From contig CAISCU010000033.1 in the NCBI GenBank assembly GCA_903883965.1, positions 50,387 to 114,386 on the forward strand: a DNA stretch of 64,000 nucleotides, in the 5' to 3' direction. The notes under the pieces are model-generated. The model saw only the letters and a program-made list of their open reading frames with translations, did no database searches and was not told where the DNA came from. Positions 62,321-64,000 of the stretch are shown here, piece after piece. The stretch comes from an uncultured Bacteroidota bacterium (lineage in GTDB: Bacteria; Bacteroidota; Bacteroidia; UKL13-3). Every line of letters begins with the position of its first letter. The stretch's first letter is position 1. The translations under genes and the position numbers were made by a program.

Positions 62321-63796
62321 ATGTTTAACGATTCCCACAAATTTTACGGAGAAGGTCTTACTTATGACGATGTTTTGCTTTTACCAGCATACTCCGAAGT
62401 ACTTCCAAGAGATGTCAATACATCTTCGCAATTAACCAGAAATATTCGCATTAATATTCCAATGCTTTCTGCAGCTATGGATACTGTTACCGAATCAAGG
62501 CTGGCTATCGCTCTTGCTCAACAAGGCGGCGTAGGTATTTTGCACAAAAATATGAGCATTGCCCGCCAGGCCGATGAAGTACGCAAAGTAAAAAGAAGTG
62601 AAAGTGGCATGATCATCGACCCAGTAACGCTTCATGAAGGTGCAACACTCAAAGATGCAACAACCATGATGAGCGAAAACAAAATTGGGGGCATACCTAT
62701 TGTTAACAACCATGGTAAATTGGTAGGAATTTTAACCAACCGTGATTTACGTTTTGAAAAAGACCTTTCAAAAAAAGTAAATGAAATCATGACTTCTGAA
62801 AACTTAATCACTGCACCAGAAGGCACTGATTTAAAAATGGCTGAAAATATTTTACAAGCACACAAAATTGAAAAATTACCGGTTATTGATAAAGACGGCA
62901 TCTTAAAAGGACTCATTACTTACAAAGATATTTTGAAGGTGAAAGACCATCCGATGGCTTGTAAAGACAAATTGGGCAGATTAATAGTTGGTGCAGCAGT
63001 TGGAGTAGCCGCTGAAACAGAAGAACGCATTGCTGCCTTAATTAAAGCAGGAGTTGATTTGGTTATAATTGACACCGCACACGGGCATTCTAGGGGAGTA
63101 ATGAACGAAGTGGCCCGCATTCGTAAACAATTTACAGAAATAGATATTGTTGCTGGAAATATTGCAACTGCAGCAGCAGCCAAAGCATTGGTAGATGTTG
63201 GGGTAGATGCTGTAAAAGTAGGAGTAGGGCCCGGTTCAATTTGCACTACTAGAATTATTGCAGGAATAGGGGTTCCACAACTAACAGCTGTTTATGATGC
63301 AGCCAAGGCTTTAAAAGGAACTGGTGTTCCGGTTATAGCAGATGGAGGTATTCGTTACAGTGGTGACCTTGTAAAGGCCCTTGCAGCAGGTGCTAGCACA
63401 GTTATGAGTGGTTCTATTTTTGCTGGTGTTGAAGAAAGCCCAGGCGAAACCATCATTTACGAAGGCAGAAAATTTAAATCTTACAGAGGCATGGGTTCTA
63501 TTGAGGCCATGAAACAAGGTAGCAAAGACCGTTACTTTCAAGACGCTGAAGATGAAATTGCAAAATTAGTTCCCGAAGGCATTGTAGGAATTGTACCATA
63601 CAAAGGCCATTTAAAAGAAGTGGTTTACCAATTCATAGGAGGTTTGAGAGCAGGAATGGGTTATTGTGGTACAGCGAGTGTTGAAGACTTACAAGAAAAC
63701 GGCAAGTTTGTAAAAATAACAACTGCAGGTGCCAAAGAAAGCCATGCACATGACATTACCATTACCAAAGAAGCGCCTAATTATAGCAGAAATTAA
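62321..63796 (+). CDS. guaB: Inosine-5'-monophosphate dehydrogenase
   Basis: [23 protein letters not shown] pair, [31 protein letters not shown]. Confidence 0.98.
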   Translation: MFNDSHKFYGEGLTYDDVLLLPAYSEVLPRDVNTSSQLTRNIRINIPMLSAAMDTVTESRLAIALAQQGGVGILHKNMSIARQADEVRKVKRSESGMIIDPVTLHEGATLKDATTMMSENKIGGIPIVNNHGKLVGILTNRDLRFEKDLSKKVNEIMTSENLITAPEGTDLKMAENILQAHKIEKLPVIDKDGILKGLITYKDILKVKDHPMACKDKLGRLIVGAAVGVAAETEERIAALIKAGVDLVIIDTAHGHSRGVMNEVARIRKQFTEIDIVAGNIATAAAAKALVDVGVDAVKVGVGPGSICTTRIIAGIGVPQLTAVYDAAKALKGTGVPVIADGGIRYSGDLVKALAAGASTVMSGSIFAGVEESPGETIIYEGRKFKSYRGMGSIEAMKQGSKDRYFQDAEDEIAKLVPEGIVGIVPYKGHLKEVVYQFIGGLRAGMGYCGTASVEDLQENGKFVKITTAGAKESHAHDITITKEAPNYSRN

Positions 63797-63816
63797 TTCT
63801 TAGAATTGAAGTCAAC

Positions 63817-63852
63817 AAAAAAGGGCAGTAGTTTAAACTACCGCCCTTTTTT
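63817..63852 (+). terminator. Intrinsic terminator of guaB
   Basis: AAAAAAGGGC-a-GTAGTTTAAACTAC-c-GCCCTTTTTT, one mismatch in the stem. Confidence 0.88.
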
Positions 63853-63859
63853 GTTAGTA

Positions 63860-64000
63860 TGTCTAGTCCTGAAATAAGTTGACACAAAATCGACTTATTA
63901 TGCAAAACACAGAAAAACAGATTAGAAGACGGAGTCAGCGTGATTACAGTTTAGCCTTTAAATTGAGCGTTGTAGAATCGGTAGAAAATGGCGAACTTAC
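63860..64000 (+). mobile_element. Left end of an insertion sequence (IS3-like), truncated by the window edge
   Basis: Change of sequence after the guaB terminator, TGTCTAGTCCTGAAATAAGTTGACA, then a transposase-like ORF; boundary at 63860 is approximate. Confidence 0.7.
63900..64000 (+). CDS. Transposase N-terminal helix-turn-helix ORF (IS3 orfA-like), partial
   Basis: ATG at 63900 gives MQNTEKQIRRRSQRDYSLAFKLSVVESVENGELT, open to the window end. Confidence 0.75.
   Translation, partial: MQNTEKQIRRRSQRDYSLAFKLSVVESVENGEL

Noticed and set aside
1-64000. CRISPR arrays, rRNA, tRNA, prophage, restriction or toxin-antitoxin defence islands
   Set aside because: No regularly spaced direct repeats, rRNA stretches, tRNA-like cloverleaf candidates or defence-type protein motifs were noticed; intergenic regions are short. 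A tRNAscan or defence-finder run would be the decisive check

Overview
This 64 kb window is a typical Bacteroidota chromosomal segment. It is AT-rich, densely coding, and uses TTG/GTG starts in several genes. TAnnTTTG-type -7 boxes are present, and SprA and lamin-tail proteins point to a type IX secretion (T9SS) lineage. I assign about 57 protein-coding genes, nearly all housekeeping or conserved: asd, lnt, rsmI, purE, gcvH, maeB, infB-nusA-rimP, ftsH, lpxH-like, prfA, apaG, ruvA-sprA, menA-menC, pgk, mgtA-like and guaB. Accessory content is limited to: a small carotenoid end-group cluster (lycopene cyclase, hydroxylase, CruF-like hydratase), a large lamin-tail surface protein with an exact 256-codon repeat period, an M1 peptidase with a barrel-like C-terminus, a pentapeptide/Mg-ATPase/HEAT-like operon, and the left end of an insertion sequence at the right edge. 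I found no CRISPR array, rRNA, tRNA, prophage or recognisable defence system. The most interesting unexplained signals are short perfect dyads and hairpins at the 5' ends of genes (rimP-nusA-infB leader, guaB, M1 peptidase start codon, IS ORF start) and a long hairpin in the nusA-infB intergenic region. I do not see convincing evidence of a wholly new multi-gene system. All assignments are from reading motifs by eye; no database search was possible.
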